The notes: generated from the sequence alone by a model not told the origin. A DNA stretch of 64,000 bases from Microbacterium sp. CFH 31415 (GCF_022538185.1 NZ_JAKYXC010000001.1:117467-181466), one strand, 5' to 3'; positions 1-11,094 are shown, numbered from the stretch's first letter. Made by a program: numbers and translations.

Positions 1-1
1 C

Positions 2-850
2 GTCGCCGCGGGTATGGAGTCCATGACCCGCGCGCCTCACCTGCTCATGGGATCTCGCGACGGCTGGGCCTACGGCTCGATCGAGGTGATCGACCACATG
101 GCGTACGACGGTCTGACGGATGCGTACGACCGGGAGAGCATGGGAGCGTCGACCGAGCGTCACAACGGCCGCCTCGAGGTCACGCGCGAGGCGCAGGACT
201 CCGTCGCGGCGCGCTCGCACCAGCGGGCGGCCGCCGCCCACGCGGACGGGCTGTTCGACGCCGAGATCGTCCCCGTCGAGATCCCGCAGCGCAAGGGCGA
301 CCCGATCGTCGTCACGAAGGATGAGGGCGTGCGGCCTGAGACCACCGTCGACACGCTCGCCCGGCTTCGCCCTGCCTTCGCGGAGGGCGGCTCGATCACC
401 GCCGGCAACTCGTCGCAGATCTCGGACGGTGCTTCGGCCGTCATCCTGACCAGCCGGTCGCACGCCGACGAGAACGGCTGGCCGGTGCTCGCCGTGATCG
501 GCGCGTCGGGTCAGGTCGCGGGCCCCGACAACTCGCTGCACTCGCAGCCCGCCCGCGCGATCGAGAAGGCGGTCGCCAAGCAGGGGATCGCCGTCTCCGA
601 CCTCGACCTGGTCGAGATCAACGAGGCTTTCGCGGCAGTCGTGGTGCGATCGCAGGCTGAGCTCGGGCTGTCGGACGACGTCGTGAACCCGCACGGTGGC
701 GGCATCGCCATCGGGCACCCGATCGGCGCGTCGGGCAACCGCCTGGTCGTCCACGCCGTGCACGAGCTGATGCGCCGCGGCGGCGGCACCGCGGCCGTCG
801 CGCTCTGCGGCGGTGGCGGGCAGGGAGACGCCCTCATCATCACGCGCTGA
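2..850 (+). CDS. Thiolase (acetyl-CoA C-acetyltransferase family), 5'-truncated
   Basis: Carboxy-terminal ~282 residues of a thiolase; the reading frame is already open at base 2 (VAAGMESM is the conserved stretch a little after the nucleophilic cysteine), so the start and that first cysteine lie outside the window. Visible motifs are NEAFA, GHPIGASG with the catalytic histidine (codon 716-718) and CGGGGQGD with the second catalytic cysteine (codon 806-808). Full thiolases have about 390-400 residues, so roughly 115 are missing. These enzymes condense or cleave acyl-CoAs; whether this one is degradative (FadA-like) or biosynthetic cannot be decided without the N-terminus and neighbours. Confidence 0.93.
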   Translation, partial: VAAGMESMTRAPHLLMGSRDGWAYGSIEVIDHMAYDGLTDAYDRESMGASTERHNGRLEVTREAQDSVAARSHQRAAAAHADGLFDAEIVPVEIPQRKGDPIVVTKDEGVRPETTVDTLARLRPAFAEGGSITAGNSSQISDGASAVILTSRSHADENGWPVLAVIGASGQVAGPDNSLHSQPARAIEKAVAKQGIAVSDLDLVEINEAFAAVVVRSQAELGLSDDVVNPHGGGIAIGHPIGASGNRLVVHAVHELMRRGGGTAAVALCGGGGQGDALIITR

Positions 851-905
851 GGCGCGCGCGGCTCATCCGCAAACGCGGAGGATGCGGCGGCGGGTCGCCG
901 GGCGA

Positions 906-911
906 TAGCGT
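906..911 (+). promoter_or_regulatory. -10 box (TAGCGT) of leaderless GNAT gene
   Basis: TAGCGT ends 6 nt before the GTG at 918, the spacing expected if transcription begins at the start codon. No Shine-Dalgarno sequence precedes the GTG. Confidence 0.6.
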
Positions 912-917
912 CACGAC

Positions 918-1391
918 GTGACCACGATCTCCCGACCGACCCCCGCCGACCGCGCCGAGTGGGACGCGCTCTGGCAGGCGTACATCGCGTTCTACGAGTC
1001 CGAGGTGCCCGCGCACGTCTCCGACTCGACGTTCGCTCGCATCCTCGCCGACGACGAACTGCACGGAGCGATCGCATGGGATGCCTCGGGGCGCGCGATC
1101 GGTCTGGTGCACTGGCTCACTCACCCGGCGACGTGGTCGACAGGCGTCTACTGCTACCTCGAAGACCTCTTCGTCGATCCCGAGGCGCGGGGGAGCGGCA
1201 CCGGCCGCGCCCTGATCGAGCACGTGCGCACGTGGGCGGCGCAGCACGGCGCCGAGAAGGTCTACTGGCTGACGCAGAGCGACAACGCCACAGCGCGAGC
1301 CCTGTACGACAGGCTCGCCGTCTCGACCGGATTCGTGCACTACGAGATCTCACTCGACCCGGATTCAGCGGCGGGTGAGGACGAGGTCTGA
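918..1391 (+). CDS. GNAT family N-acetyltransferase
   Basis: 157-residue single-domain GNAT protein. The acetyl-CoA binding motif A is seen in LEDLFVDPEARGSGTGRAL (R/Q-x-x-G-x-G/A type), followed by a WLTQSDNATARALYDRL motif B that ends in the usual C-terminal strand. The GTG start follows a -10 box by 6 nt. The substrate is unknown: it could be a protein N-terminus, an amine or a small metabolite. It stands alone between the thiolase and a convergent small membrane protein. Confidence 0.85.
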   Translation: MTTISRPTPADRAEWDALWQAYIAFYESEVPAHVSDSTFARILADDELHGAIAWDASGRAIGLVHWLTHPATWSTGVYCYLEDLFVDPEARGSGTGRALIEHVRTWAAQHGAEKVYWLTQSDNATARALYDRLAVSTGFVHYEISLDPDSAAGEDEV

Positions 1392-1394
1392 GGT

Positions 1395-1658
1395 CTAGCG
1401 GCGCTCGCGCTTGAGTCGGTTCTGCTGGAGCTTCTTCTCCTGGCCGTGCACCGGCGAGTCGGGATCGATGACCCCGCCGCGCGACGCGCGACGGACGTCG
1501 ACGATCGCTCCGATCACGAGAGCGACCGAGATCGCCCAGCTGAGCCACCCGAGGGCTGTGCGCCAGGTGAAGGGGGCGTCCTCGCGCATTCCCCTCAACA
1601 GCGTCAGGCCTCCGGTGATGGCGGTCATGAGGCCCGTGCCGAAGAGGTACTTGCGCAT
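1395..1658 (-). CDS. Small two-helix membrane protein, unknown function
   Basis: 87 residues with two hydrophobic segments (roughly 7-22 and 33-54) and a charged C-terminal tail rich in Lys and Arg (QEKKLQQNRLKRERR), so probably a small inner-membrane protein with a basic cytoplasmic tail. It lies convergent to the GNAT gene with a 3-bp gap. Its ATG is preceded 6 nt upstream by a TAGCGT box on the minus strand, which supports the start and that the gene is real. No family recognised. Confidence 0.7.
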   Translation of the reverse strand: MRKYLFGTGLMTAITGGLTLLRGMREDAPFTWRTALGWLSWAISVALVIGAIVDVRRASRGGVIDPDSPVHGQEKKLQQNRLKRERR

Positions 1659-1664
1659 GCGCCC

Positions 1665-1670
1665 ACGCTA
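1665..1670 (-). promoter_or_regulatory. -10 box (TAGCGT) of the small membrane protein gene
   Basis: On the minus strand TAGCGT is followed by 6 nt and then the ATG at 1658; a leaderless transcript is inferred. Confidence 0.55.
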
Positions 1671-1751
1671 TCGCGGCGAACTGCCCGCGGTCGCCCCTTG
1701 ACAGCCATCGCCGCGCACGTCAAGCGGGGAAGGCGGTCGCGACGAGCGCGA

Positions 1752-1757
1752 TAGCCT
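1752..1757 (+). promoter_or_regulatory. -10 box (TAGCCT) of otsA
   Basis: TAGCCT predicts transcription start near 1764, just inside the upstream ATG (1762) but about 30 nt before the GTG at 1795, which has its own AGGAG ribosome site. Confidence 0.5.
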
Positions 1758-1794
1758 GAGGATGCCTCGTCCCCAGCCACCGTCAGGAGCCCGA

Positions 1795-3228
1795 GTGACC
1801 CAGGCCGAACTCGTCGTCGTCGCCAACCGCCTTCCCGTCGACCACGTGGCCGACGGCTCGGGGGAGCAGTCGTGGCGCCGTTCCCCCGGAGGGCTCGTCA
1901 CCGCGCTCGAGCCGGTGATGCGGCGCGCCGACGGAGCGTGGGTCGGCTGGCCGGGCAAGGCCGGCATCCACATCGAGCCGTTCGAGTTCGAAGGCACCCA
2001 CCTCGTGCCCGTGACGCTCAGCACCGACGAGATCGAGCTCTATTACGAGGGCATGTCGAACGACACGTTCTGGCCGCTGTACCACGACGTCATCGCCGAA
2101 CCGCGTTACCGCCGCGTGTGGTGGGACTCCTATGTGAAGGTCAACCGGCGCTTCGCCGATGCCGCCGCCGCCGCCGCCGCTCCCGGCGCGACGGTGTGGG
2201 TGCAGGACTACCAGCTGCAGCTCGTGCCGCGCATGCTGCGGGAGGCCCGGCCCGACCTCGTGATCGGATACTTCCACCACATCCCGTTCCCGGCATACGG
2301 TCTCTACTCGCAGCTCCCGTGGCGCCGCCAGGTGCTCGAGGGCCTGCTCGGCGCCGACGTCGTCGGGTTCCAGCGTGTCGCCGACGCCGGCAACTTCGCC
2401 CGCGCGGTCCGCCGCGTGCTGCGGTACCCGACCAAGGCCTCCGGCATCGCGGTGCCCGACGACGACGGCACGACGCGCAACGTGCTGGCGAAGGCCTTCC
2501 CGATCTCGATCGACGCGTCGTCCTATGTCGAGCTCTCGCAGCGACCGGAGATCCGGGCCCGCGCCGCCGAGATCCGCGAGGAGCTGGGCAACCCGAAGAA
2601 GATCCTGCTGGGCGTCGACCGGCTCGACTACACCAAGGGCATCCGCCACCGCCTGAAGGCCTTCGGCGAACTGCTCGAGGACGGCAAGGTCTCGGTCGAG
2701 GACGTCACGCTGGTGCAGGTCGCGAGTCCCAGCCGGGAGCGCGTCGAGGCGTATGTGCAGCTGCGCGATGAGATCGAACTGAAGGTGGGCCGCATCAACG
2801 GCGACTTCGACACGATGGGCCACACCGCGATCCGCTATCTGCACCAGGCCTACCCCCGGGAGGAGATGGTGGCGCTGTTCCTGGCTGCGGACGTCATGCT
2901 CGTCACGGCTCTGCGCGACGGCATGAACCTCGTGGCCAAAGAGTACGTCGCCACCCGCACCGACAACCGCGGGGTGCTGCTGCTCAGTGAGTTTGCCGGG
3001 GCCGCCGACGAGCTGTCGAGTGCCGTGCGCATCAACCCGCACGACATCGACGGGATGAAGGAGGCCATCATGCGCGCCATCGAGATGCCCGCCGCCGAGC
3101 AGGGCAGGCGCATGCGAGCCATGCGGCGGAAGGTCATCGAGAACGACGTCGCCCGCTGGTCGCAGTCGTTCCTGGCGGCGCTCGAGGCCGCCGGCACGGC
3201 GAACCGCGCAATCCGGAGGACCGCATGA
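1795..3228 (+). CDS. otsA: Alpha,alpha-trehalose-6-phosphate synthase (GT20)
   Basis: Transfers glucose from UDP-glucose to glucose-6-phosphate, giving trehalose-6-phosphate in the cytoplasm; trehalose is an osmolyte and carbon reserve. About 477 residues from the GTG at 1795. Family motifs: N-terminal VVVANRLPV, WVQDYQLQLVPRML, GYFHHIPFP, GVDRLDYTKGI and the C-terminal DGMNLVAKEYVA. An in-frame ATG at 1762 exists, but it touches its GAGG and lies at the predicted transcription start, whereas the GTG has AGGAG about 7 nt upstream and places the conserved domain at the N-terminus. The stop overlaps the otsB start by 4 bp (ATGA), so the two are co-translated. Confidence 0.95.
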   Translation: MTQAELVVVANRLPVDHVADGSGEQSWRRSPGGLVTALEPVMRRADGAWVGWPGKAGIHIEPFEFEGTHLVPVTLSTDEIELYYEGMSNDTFWPLYHDVIAEPRYRRVWWDSYVKVNRRFADAAAAAAAPGATVWVQDYQLQLVPRMLREARPDLVIGYFHHIPFPAYGLYSQLPWRRQVLEGLLGADVVGFQRVADAGNFARAVRRVLRYPTKASGIAVPDDDGTTRNVLAKAFPISIDASSYVELSQRPEIRARAAEIREELGNPKKILLGVDRLDYTKGIRHRLKAFGELLEDGKVSVEDVTLVQVASPSRERVEAYVQLRDEIELKVGRINGDFDTMGHTAIRYLHQAYPREEMVALFLAADVMLVTALRDGMNLVAKEYVATRTDNRGVLLLSEFAGAADELSSAVRINPHDIDGMKEAIMRAIEMPAAEQGRRMRAMRRKVIENDVARWSQSFLAALEAAGTANRAIRRTA

Positions 3229-4055
3229 GCGCCGATCCCCACGACGAACTCCGTACGGCGATCGCCGGGGTCGTGGCATCCGATCGCCTCCTCATCGCGC
3301 TCGACTTCGACGGCACCCTGGCGCCGCTCGAGGACGAGCCGATGGATGCCCGCATGCTCCCGGCGGCGCGCGAGGCGGTCGAAGCCGTGGGCGCCGCGCC
3401 GGAGACCGTCGTCGCGCTGGTGTCGGGCCGCAGCCTGTCCGACCTGCGGGTCATCGCGGAGCATCGCGACGACTCGCCGCTGCTGCTGGCAGGGTCGCAC
3501 GGAGCCGAGTTCTGGATCCCGGGGGAGGGCGTGGTCACCCACGACGACGACCCCGCGGATGCCGCCCTCCGCGACGAGCTGCGCACCCACGCCGAGCAGG
3601 CGACCGCCGACCTCGACGGCGTGTGGATCGAGCCCAAGCGCTTCGGCTTCGGGGTGCACACACGCAAGGCCACCGCCGCCGACGCGGCGGAGGCGAACCT
3701 CCGCGTCGACGCGCTGGTCTCGGCGGAAGCGCCGCACTGGCGCCGCCGGACCGGGCACAACATCGTGGAGTACGCGTTCCGTCACGAGGGCAAGGACTCC
3801 GCCGTCGCGGAGCTGCGCGCGCGCACCGAGGCCTCGGCCGTCCTGTTCGCGGGCGACGACGTCACCGACGAGGACGCGCTGAAGAGCCTGGGCGCGACCG
3901 ACCTGGGCGTGCACGTCGGCAACCGGCCGACGGCGGCCACCCTCACGGTCGCCGACATCCCCGCGATGGCCGAGCTGCTCGCCGTCATCGCGGCCGAGCG
4001 ATCGGCCACGCGGGAAGAGAACCCCTCCGGGGAGCGACCCGCCGCGCGGCAATAG
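3225..4055 (+). CDS. otsB: Trehalose-6-phosphate phosphatase
   Basis: HAD-superfamily phosphatase of 276 residues that dephosphorylates trehalose-6-phosphate to trehalose. HAD motif I is [11 protein letters not shown] near residue 26, where the first Asp is the nucleophile; motif II is VSGRS; motif IV is [12 protein letters not shown]. The ATG overlaps the otsA stop by 4 bp. The C-terminal tail after residue ~255 is charged and unconserved. Its TAG stop is part of the -10 box of ilvD, so the trehalose operon ends exactly where the next promoter lies. Confidence 0.94.
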   Translation: MSADPHDELRTAIAGVVASDRLLIALDFDGTLAPLEDEPMDARMLPAAREAVEAVGAAPETVVALVSGRSLSDLRVIAEHRDDSPLLLAGSHGAEFWIPGEGVVTHDDDPADAALRDELRTHAEQATADLDGVWIEPKRFGFGVHTRKATAADAAEANLRVDALVSAEAPHWRRRTGHNIVEYAFRHEGKDSAVAELRARTEASAVLFAGDDVTDEDALKSLGATDLGVHVGNRPTAATLTVADIPAMAELLAVIAAERSATREENPSGERPAARQ

Positions 4056-4058
4056 ACT
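4053..4058 (+). promoter_or_regulatory. -10 box (TAGACT) of ilvD
   Basis: TAGACT overlaps the otsB stop codon and ends 7 nt before the ilvD ATG; no ribosome site is present, so a leaderless transcript is inferred. Confidence 0.6.
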
Positions 4059-4065
4059 CTGCTTT

Positions 4066-5772
4066 ATGCCCCAGCCTGACAACTCCATCGACATCAAGCC
4101 CCGCAGCCGGGTCGTCACCGACGGCATCGAAGCGACCACCTCACGCGGGATGCTCCGCGCGGTCGGCATGGGCGACGAGGACTGGGACAAGCCCCAGATC
4201 GGCATCGCGTCGAGCTGGAACGAGATCACGCCGTGCAACCTGAGCCTCGACCGGCTCGCGCAGGGCGCCAAGGAGGGCGTGCACGCCGGCGGCGGCTACC
4301 CGCTGCAGTTCGGCACGATCTCCGTATCGGACGGCATCTCGATGGGTCACGAGGGCATGCACTTCTCGCTCGTGTCGCGCGAGGTCATCGCCGACTCGGT
4401 CGAGACGGTGATGATGGCCGAGCGTCTCGATGGGTCCGTTCTGCTCGCGGGCTGCGACAAATCGATCCCCGGCATGCTCATGGCGTCGGCCCGCCTCGAC
4501 CTGTCGAGCGTGTTCCTCTACGCCGGATCGATCGCCCCCGGCTGGGTGAAACTGTCCGACGGAACCGAGAAGGACGTCACGATCATCGACTCGTTCGAGG
4601 CCGTGGGTGCGTGTCTCGCGGGCAAGATGAGCGAGGCCGACCTCAAGCGGATCGAATGCGCGATCGCCCCGGGCGAGGGCGCGTGCGGCGGCATGTACAC
4701 CGCGAACACCATGGCCTCGGTCGCCGAGGCGCTCGGGCTGAGCCTCCCCGGCTCGGCTGCCCCGCCGTCGGCCGATCGCCGCCGCGACTACTTCGCCCAC
4801 CGCTCCGGCGAAGCGGTGGTCAACCTGCTGCGCCAGGGCATCACGACCCGCGACATCCTCACCAAGGAGTCCTTCGAGAACGCGATCGCCCTCGCAATGG
4901 CGCTCGGCGGCTCGACCAACGTCGTCCTGCACCTGCTCGCGATCGCCCGCGAGGCCGACGTCGAGCTGAGCCTGCACGACTTCAACCGCATCGGCGACAA
5001 GGTGCCGCACGTGGCCGACATGAAGCCCTTCGGCCAGTACGTCATGAACGACGTCGACCGCCACGGCGGCATCCCGGTCATCATGAAGGCCATGCTCGAC
5101 GAGGGCCTGCTGCACGGCGACGCGCTCACCGTGACCGGCAAGACGCTCGCCGAGAACCTGGCCGAGCTCGACCCCGACCCGATCGACGGCACGGTCATCC
5201 ACACGTTCGACGACCCGATCCACGCCACCGGCGGCATCACGATCCTCCACGGCTCGATGGCGCCCGAGGGCGCGGTCGTGAAGACGGCAGGGTTCGACGC
5301 CGCCGTGTTCGAGGGCCCCGCCCGGGTGTTCGAGCGCGAGCGCGCCGCGATGGACGCGCTGGAGGCCGGCGCGATCGACAAGGGCGACGTGGTCGTCATC
5401 CGCTACGAGGGCCCCAAGGGCGGGCCGGGCATGCGCGAGATGCTCGCCATCACGGCCGCCATCAAGGGCGCGGGCCTCGGAAAAGATGTACTACTCTTGA
5501 CGGACGGAAGATTCTCAGGCGGCACAACCGGCCTGTGCATCGGCCACATAGCACCCGAAGCGGTGGACGCAGGTCCCATCGCCTTCGTGCGCGATGGTGA
5601 TCTGATACGGGTCGATATCGCGGCTCGCACTCTCGACCTACTCGTCGACGATGCAGAGCTCGACTCCCGCCGCTCTGGCTGGGAGCCGCTTCCTCCGCGC
5701 TATACCCGTGGCGTCCTTGCCAAATACTCCCGTCTCGTGCGCTCTGCAGCAGAGGGCGCGACGACCGGCTGA
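4066..5772 (+). CDS. ilvD: Dihydroxy-acid dehydratase
   Basis: Converts 2,3-dihydroxy-isovalerate and -methylvalerate to the 2-keto acids, the third common step of valine and isoleucine synthesis. 568 residues, normal length. Iron-sulfur cysteines are in [13 protein letters not shown] and [12 protein letters not shown]; the C-terminal [11 protein letters not shown] motif is intact. Codon use changes sharply in the last ~290 bases (from about 5480): AGA, ATA, AAA, CTA, GTA, TTG, TCA and ACA codons appear after being almost absent, although the protein reads through normally. ilvB follows after 45 nt. Confidence 0.97.
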   Translation: MPQPDNSIDIKPRSRVVTDGIEATTSRGMLRAVGMGDEDWDKPQIGIASSWNEITPCNLSLDRLAQGAKEGVHAGGGYPLQFGTISVSDGISMGHEGMHFSLVSREVIADSVETVMMAERLDGSVLLAGCDKSIPGMLMASARLDLSSVFLYAGSIAPGWVKLSDGTEKDVTIIDSFEAVGACLAGKMSEADLKRIECAIAPGEGACGGMYTANTMASVAEALGLSLPGSAAPPSADRRRDYFAHRSGEAVVNLLRQGITTRDILTKESFENAIALAMALGGSTNVVLHLLAIAREADVELSLHDFNRIGDKVPHVADMKPFGQYVMNDVDRHGGIPVIMKAMLDEGLLHGDALTVTGKTLAENLAELDPDPIDGTVIHTFDDPIHATGGITILHGSMAPEGAVVKTAGFDAAVFEGPARVFERERAAMDALEAGAIDKGDVVVIRYEGPKGGPGMREMLAITAAIKGAGLGKDVLLLTDGRFSGGTTGLCIGHIAPEAVDAGPIAFVRDGDLIRVDIAARTLDLLVDDAELDSRRSGWEPLPPRYTRGVLAKYSRLVRSAAEGATTG

Positions 5773-5817
5773 GTTCGGCCACTGACACATCCCTTCGACC
5801 GATCGAGGATCCTCACC

Positions 5818-7620
5818 ATGCCCGCCGAAACCGCTGCGGCCGTTCCCCGGCCACCCGCTCGCACCGCCACCGCGCCCGTGCTCACGGGCGCCCAGGCGGT
5901 CGTCCGCTCGCTCGAGCTGCTCGGCGTCACCGACGTCTTCGGGCTGCCGGGCGGCGCCATCCTCCCCGTGTACGACCCGCTCATGGACTCGAGCGACCTG
6001 CGCCACATCCTGGTCCGCCACGAGCAGGGCGCGGGACACGCCGCCGAGGGCTACGCCGCGGCGTCGAACAAGGTGGGCGTCGCCATCGCCACGTCGGGTC
6101 CGGGCGCGACCAACCTCGTGACGGCCATCGCCGACGCGTACATGGACTCGGTGCCGATCGTGTGCATCACCGGCCAGGTGTTCTCGAATCTCATGGGGAC
6201 GGATGCCTTCCAGGAGGCCGACATCGTCGGCATCACGATGCCCATCACGAAGCACTCCTTCCTCGTGAAGGACGCGTCCGAGATCCCGGGTGCCATCGCC
6301 GCCGCGTTCGAGATCGCCGGCACGGGGCGTCCCGGTCCGGTGCTCGTCGACATCACCAAGGACGCGCAGCAGGCCGAGGTGCCGTTCGTGTGGCCGCCCA
6401 GGATCGACCTCCCGGGCTACCGTCCGGTGACCAAGGCCCACGGCAAGCAGATCCAGGCGGCGGCCCAGCTGATCGCCGAGGCCAAGAAGCCGGTGCTGTA
6501 CGTCGGCGGCGGAGTCATCCGCGCGCAGGCGGCCGCCGAGCTGCGCACGCTCGCCGAGACCACCGGCGCGCCGGTCGTGACGACGCTCATGGCACGCGGC
6601 GCATTCCCCGACTCGCACCAGCAGCACCTGGGCATGCCCGGTATGCATGGGACGGTGCCAGCGGTGCTCGCGCTGCAGGAGGCCGACCTGATCGTGTCGC
6701 TCGGCGCGCGGTTCGACGACCGTGTCACCGGCAAGGCGGCGCTGTTCGCTCCCCATGCGCAGGTGGTGCACGTCGACATCGACCCCGCCGAGATCTCGAA
6801 GATCCGCGCCGCCGACGTGCCGATCGTGGGCGATCTGAAGGACGTGCTGGTCGACCTCGATGTCGCATTCCGCGCGGTGTCCGACGGCGTCCGGCCCGAC
6901 ATCACCGAGTGGTGGTCCTTCCTCGACGGCCTGCGTGACGAGTTCCCGCTCGGCTACACGGCGCCCTCGGACGGACTGATGTCGCCGCAGTACGTCATCT
7001 CGCGCATCGGCGAGCTCACCGGACCGGAGGGCGTGTTCGCCGCCGGTGTCGGACAGCACCAGATGTGGGCCGCCCAGTTCATCAAGTACGAGCGCCCCAA
7101 CTCGTGGCTCAACTCGGGCGGTGCGGGCACGATGGGCTACTCGGTCCCCGCGGCCATGGGTGCCAAGGTCGCCGAGCCCGACCGTCATGTGTGGGCGATC
7201 GACGGCGACGGCTGCTTCCAGATGACCAATCAGGAGCTCGCGACCTGCGCCATCAACAACATCCCGATCAAGGTCGCGATCATCAACAACTCGTCGCTCG
7301 GCATGGTGCGTCAGTGGCAGACGCTGTTCTACGACGGCCGGTACTCGCACACCGACCTCAACACCGGTCACGACACCGTCCGCATCCCCGACTTCGTGAA
7401 GCTGGCGGAGGCGTACGGCTGCCTCGCGATCCGCGTCGAGAAGGAGGAGGACGTGGATGCCGCGATCCAGACTGCGCTCGAGACGAACGACCGCCCCGTC
7501 GTCATCGACTTCGTGGTGAGTGCGGATGCGATGGTGTGGCCGATGGTGCCGCAGGGCGTCAGCAACAGCTACGTCCAGTACGCCCGCGACCACGCGCCTG
7601 CCTTCGAGCAGGAGGACTGA
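5818..7620 (+). CDS. ilvB: Acetolactate synthase large (catalytic) subunit
   Basis: ThDP-dependent condensation of pyruvate with pyruvate or 2-ketobutyrate, the first common step of branched-chain synthesis. 600 residues with the three ThDP-enzyme domains in order: PYR domain with the activating glutamate E69 in [14 protein letters not shown], central FAD-binding domain, and PP domain with the Mg/ThDP motif starting at GDG (residues 463-465) through [17 protein letters not shown] site lies about 10 nt before the ATG. The end of the gene carries the GGAGGA that serves ilvN 3 nt downstream. Confidence 0.97.
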   Translation: MPAETAAAVPRPPARTATAPVLTGAQAVVRSLELLGVTDVFGLPGGAILPVYDPLMDSSDLRHILVRHEQGAGHAAEGYAAASNKVGVAIATSGPGATNLVTAIADAYMDSVPIVCITGQVFSNLMGTDAFQEADIVGITMPITKHSFLVKDASEIPGAIAAAFEIAGTGRPGPVLVDITKDAQQAEVPFVWPPRIDLPGYRPVTKAHGKQIQAAAQLIAEAKKPVLYVGGGVIRAQAAAELRTLAETTGAPVVTTLMARGAFPDSHQQHLGMPGMHGTVPAVLALQEADLIVSLGARFDDRVTGKAALFAPHAQVVHVDIDPAEISKIRAADVPIVGDLKDVLVDLDVAFRAVSDGVRPDITEWWSFLDGLRDEFPLGYTAPSDGLMSPQYVISRIGELTGPEGVFAAGVGQHQMWAAQFIKYERPNSWLNSGGAGTMGYSVPAAMGAKVAEPDRHVWAIDGDGCFQMTNQELATCAINNIPIKVAIINNSSLGMVRQWQTLFYDGRYSHTDLNTGHDTVRIPDFVKLAEAYGCLAIRVEKEEDVDAAIQTALETNDRPVVIDFVVSADAMVWPMVPQGVSNSYVQYARDHAPAFEQED

Positions 7621-7623
7621 GCC

Positions 7624-9215
<1,592 letters not shown>

Positions 9216-9301
9216 CCTGACAGCTTCGAGGGGTCGCACCGTCTGATCGAGGCGGGGCGGTCCCTCGACTTCCGCGCGCACGGTACTCCGGCGCCGCGGT
9301 T

Positions 9302-9330
9302 CGGGCCGTCCCCCACGAGGGGACGGCCCG
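9302..9330 (+). terminator. Hairpin terminator after ilvBNC
   Basis: Perfect 12-bp stem (9302-9313 with 9319-9330) with a 5-nt loop. The following TCTCATT is only weakly U-rich, as is usual in high-GC actinobacteria. The rest of 9216-9441 shows only the ribosome site of the next gene. Confidence 0.8.
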
Positions 9331-9441
9331 TCTCATTCGAATCGCCCGCTCGGGCCGAGCATTTGGTATCACCCCCGCCCGCGCACCGCTCTCTCATGGC
9401 AGCCGGAAGCCCGTCCGGCGGAATCAAGGGAGAGCCCCCAA

Positions 9442-9966
9442 ATGAACACCATCACACGCGGAGGTCGCGGCCGGAAGGCCGCCTTCACCGCAACGATCCT
9501 CGCGGTCGTCGGACTGGGACTGGCGGGATGCCAGACCGGGGTCGCCGACCTGAACCGGACGAACGCACAGGACGCGCCGCAGTCCGCTCAGCAGGCCGAA
9601 CGCTCGGCCGAGGCGGCGCAGTCGCGGTACGAAGGCCTGGCCGAGTACTGGCAGCTGCGCGCGCAGCGCGCCGACACGCTCCGCACCGAGACGCAGCAGA
9701 GCGCCAGCCGCGCCGCCGACGCTTCGCAGTCGCGGTACGAAGGCCTTGCCGGGTACTGGGCGGGTCGCGCACAGCAGTCCGACACCTCGGTGCGGGTCCT
9801 CGCTGACCGGGTCGAGACCCGGAGCGGCGTGTCGCACGTGCTCGTCAGGCCCGAGCGGAACCGCGGGACCACCCAGGTCCGCGTGCTGGCCGACCGCGTC
9901 GACACGCAGGCGCCCGAGGTCACGGAGGTCCGAGTGCTTGCCGACCGCGTCCCCACGCATGAGTGA
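9442..9966 (+). CDS. Repeat-containing putative lipoprotein, unknown function
   Basis: 174 residues. A signal peptide (basic start, hydrophobic ~17-27) ends in the lipobox LAGC with lipidation cysteine C30. The mature part has two families of internal repeats: AQSRYEGLAEYW.. (59-79) and SQSRYEGLAGYW.. (95-115), offset by exactly 36 residues with 19 identical DNA bases at 9619 and 9727; then VRVLADRVET (117-126), VRVLADRVDT (146-155) and VRVLADRVPT (163-172). The mature protein has many Arg, Gln and Ala but no Lys or Cys. No family recognised. GGGAG lies 9 nt upstream of the ATG. It is isolated between two strong hairpins, so it is its own transcription unit. Confidence 0.75.
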   Translation: MNTITRGGRGRKAAFTATILAVVGLGLAGCQTGVADLNRTNAQDAPQSAQQAERSAEAAQSRYEGLAEYWQLRAQRADTLRTETQQSASRAADASQSRYEGLAGYWAGRAQQSDTSVRVLADRVETRSGVSHVLVRPERNRGTTQVRVLADRVDTQAPEVTEVRVLADRVPTHE

Positions 9967-10023
9967 CCGCCGGATGCGCCCGTGGTCGCCGACCACCCCG
10001 ATGGGCGACAACGGCCGCGGATC

Positions 10024-10067
10024 ACACGCTGAGGCTCCCGTAGGAAGCTACGGGAGCCTCAGCGTGT
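10024..10067. terminator. Very strong hairpin terminator
   Basis: Perfect 19-bp stem (10024-10042 with 10049-10067) around a 6-nt GGAAGC loop. Placed between the lipoprotein gene and the next promoter; it is symmetric and could act in both directions. Confidence 0.85.
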
Positions 10068-10127
10068 GCGCTGGGGCGGCGACGACGCGGGGAAAGCGCG
10101 GGTCCACGCGCTCACCCGGTGCACCGC

Positions 10128-10133
10128 TACGCT
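10128..10133 (+). promoter_or_regulatory. -10 box (TACGCT) of leaderless membrane-protein operon
   Basis: TACGCT ends 6 nt before the GTG at 10140. This favours 10140 over the in-frame ATG at 10119, which lies upstream of the predicted transcription start. Confidence 0.6.
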
Positions 10134-10139
10134 GAGGGC

Positions 10140-10691
10140 GTGACTCACGGACGCGACGACGACGCCCTCTCGTGGGGCGGTGACGACGACCCGACTCTGG
10201 ACGTCGGCGCCGCGGAACCCCACGCGGTGACGCCCGCCGCCGAGACCGCTTCGCTGCCCGAAGGCTGGAGCGCGGTCGGGCGGGGGAGTGAGGCCGTCAC
10301 CCCCGAGGCGAACGACGGCGCCGACCTGCACGACGGCCCGCTCGACGCGCGCGGGTCGATGGAGTCCCCGGCGCAAGGTGACCCGGTGCGCGAGCCGATG
10401 GGCAACGCCGAGCTGATCACGCTCGGCGTGATCGGCGGGTTCTCCGCGCTGTACGCGATCGGTTGGCTGATCGGCGCGCTTCGGCTGCAGGGCACCGCAC
10501 AGTTCCTGGTCGCACCCGTGGCGTACCAGATCAGCCTCTGGCTCGCGGTCCTCGCGCCGCTCGTCTGGTTCGCGGCGGTGTTCCTCCTCACCGCCGCCTC
10601 CAAGACGTGGGTGAGGTTCGCATGGCTGGCAGCCGGTGTGGTGCTGCTCGTGCCGTGGCCGTTCATCATGGTGGGGGCGATCGGACGATGA
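10140..10691 (+). CDS. Membrane protein with acidic N-terminal region, unknown function
   Basis: 183 residues from the GTG at 10140. Residues ~1-85 are acidic and low in complexity; then about three transmembrane helices follow (ITLGVIGGFSALYAIGWLIGAL, ISLWLAVLAPLVWFAAVFLL, WLAAGVVLLVPWPFIMVGAI). The stop overlaps the next ATG by 4 bp, making a two-gene membrane-protein operon. No catalytic motif is visible, and no family recognised. Confidence 0.75.
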   Translation: MTHGRDDDALSWGGDDDPTLDVGAAEPHAVTPAAETASLPEGWSAVGRGSEAVTPEANDGADLHDGPLDARGSMESPAQGDPVREPMGNAELITLGVIGGFSALYAIGWLIGALRLQGTAQFLVAPVAYQISLWLAVLAPLVWFAAVFLLTAASKTWVRFAWLAAGVVLLVPWPFIMVGAIGR

Positions 10692-11053
10692 GCGATTCGA
10701 TCGCGGATGCCGCGGCATCCGGTTCCCCCGCCGCGATGCGGACTCCCGTCTGGGTCGTCGTCGCGATCTCGGTCGTCTTCGGGCTGTTCTACGCGTACGC
10801 GCTGTGGAACGCCCTGGCCTTCCTCATCGCGCAGGCGAGCGGTCCGCTCGGGCTCAACGGCTACGGCTGGTTCGTCCTGCTGCTGGCGGTGGTGTTCCCG
10901 CTGGGCGTCTTCGGAGCGGCGTTCGCGCTGGCGTGGCGACGGCCCGCGTGGCAGTTCGCGCTCGTGCTGTTCACCGGGCTGTGCGTGGTGGCCGTGTTCT
11001 GGCTGAATGTCATCGCGTACGCGGCGGTCTACGGCGCGTCGCTGCTCGGCTGA
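10688..11053 (+). CDS. Small three-helix membrane protein, unknown function
   Basis: 121 residues, almost entirely hydrophobic after residue ~20: helices at roughly 20-45, 55-82 and 92-115. The ATG overlaps the previous stop (ATGA), so it is translated together with the preceding membrane protein and they may form one complex. No family recognised. Confidence 0.75.
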   Translation: MSDSIADAAASGSPAAMRTPVWVVVAISVVFGLFYAYALWNALAFLIAQASGPLGLNGYGWFVLLLAVVFPLGVFGAAFALAWRRPAWQFALVLFTGLCVVAVFWLNVIAYAAVYGASLLG

Positions 11054-11094
11054 CGCGGTGCGTCACACGGTCGGACGACCCGACCGGGCCGCGC

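Noticed and set aside
1762..1794. ATG at 1762 as the start of otsA
   Set aside because: It sits at the predicted transcription start with GAGG directly touching it; GTG 1795 has a properly spaced AGGAG and begins the conserved domain.
1783..3279. Long minus-strand open frame opposite otsA (and similar ones opposite ilvBNC, recG, serA)
   Set aside because: Antisense frames in high-GC DNA stay open by codon bias; their translations are rich in Arg/His/Asp/Val repeats and show no domain.
5773..5817. Leader peptide/attenuator directly before ilvB
   Set aside because: The gap is only 45 nt and contains no Val/Leu/Ile-rich short frame or terminator hairpin.
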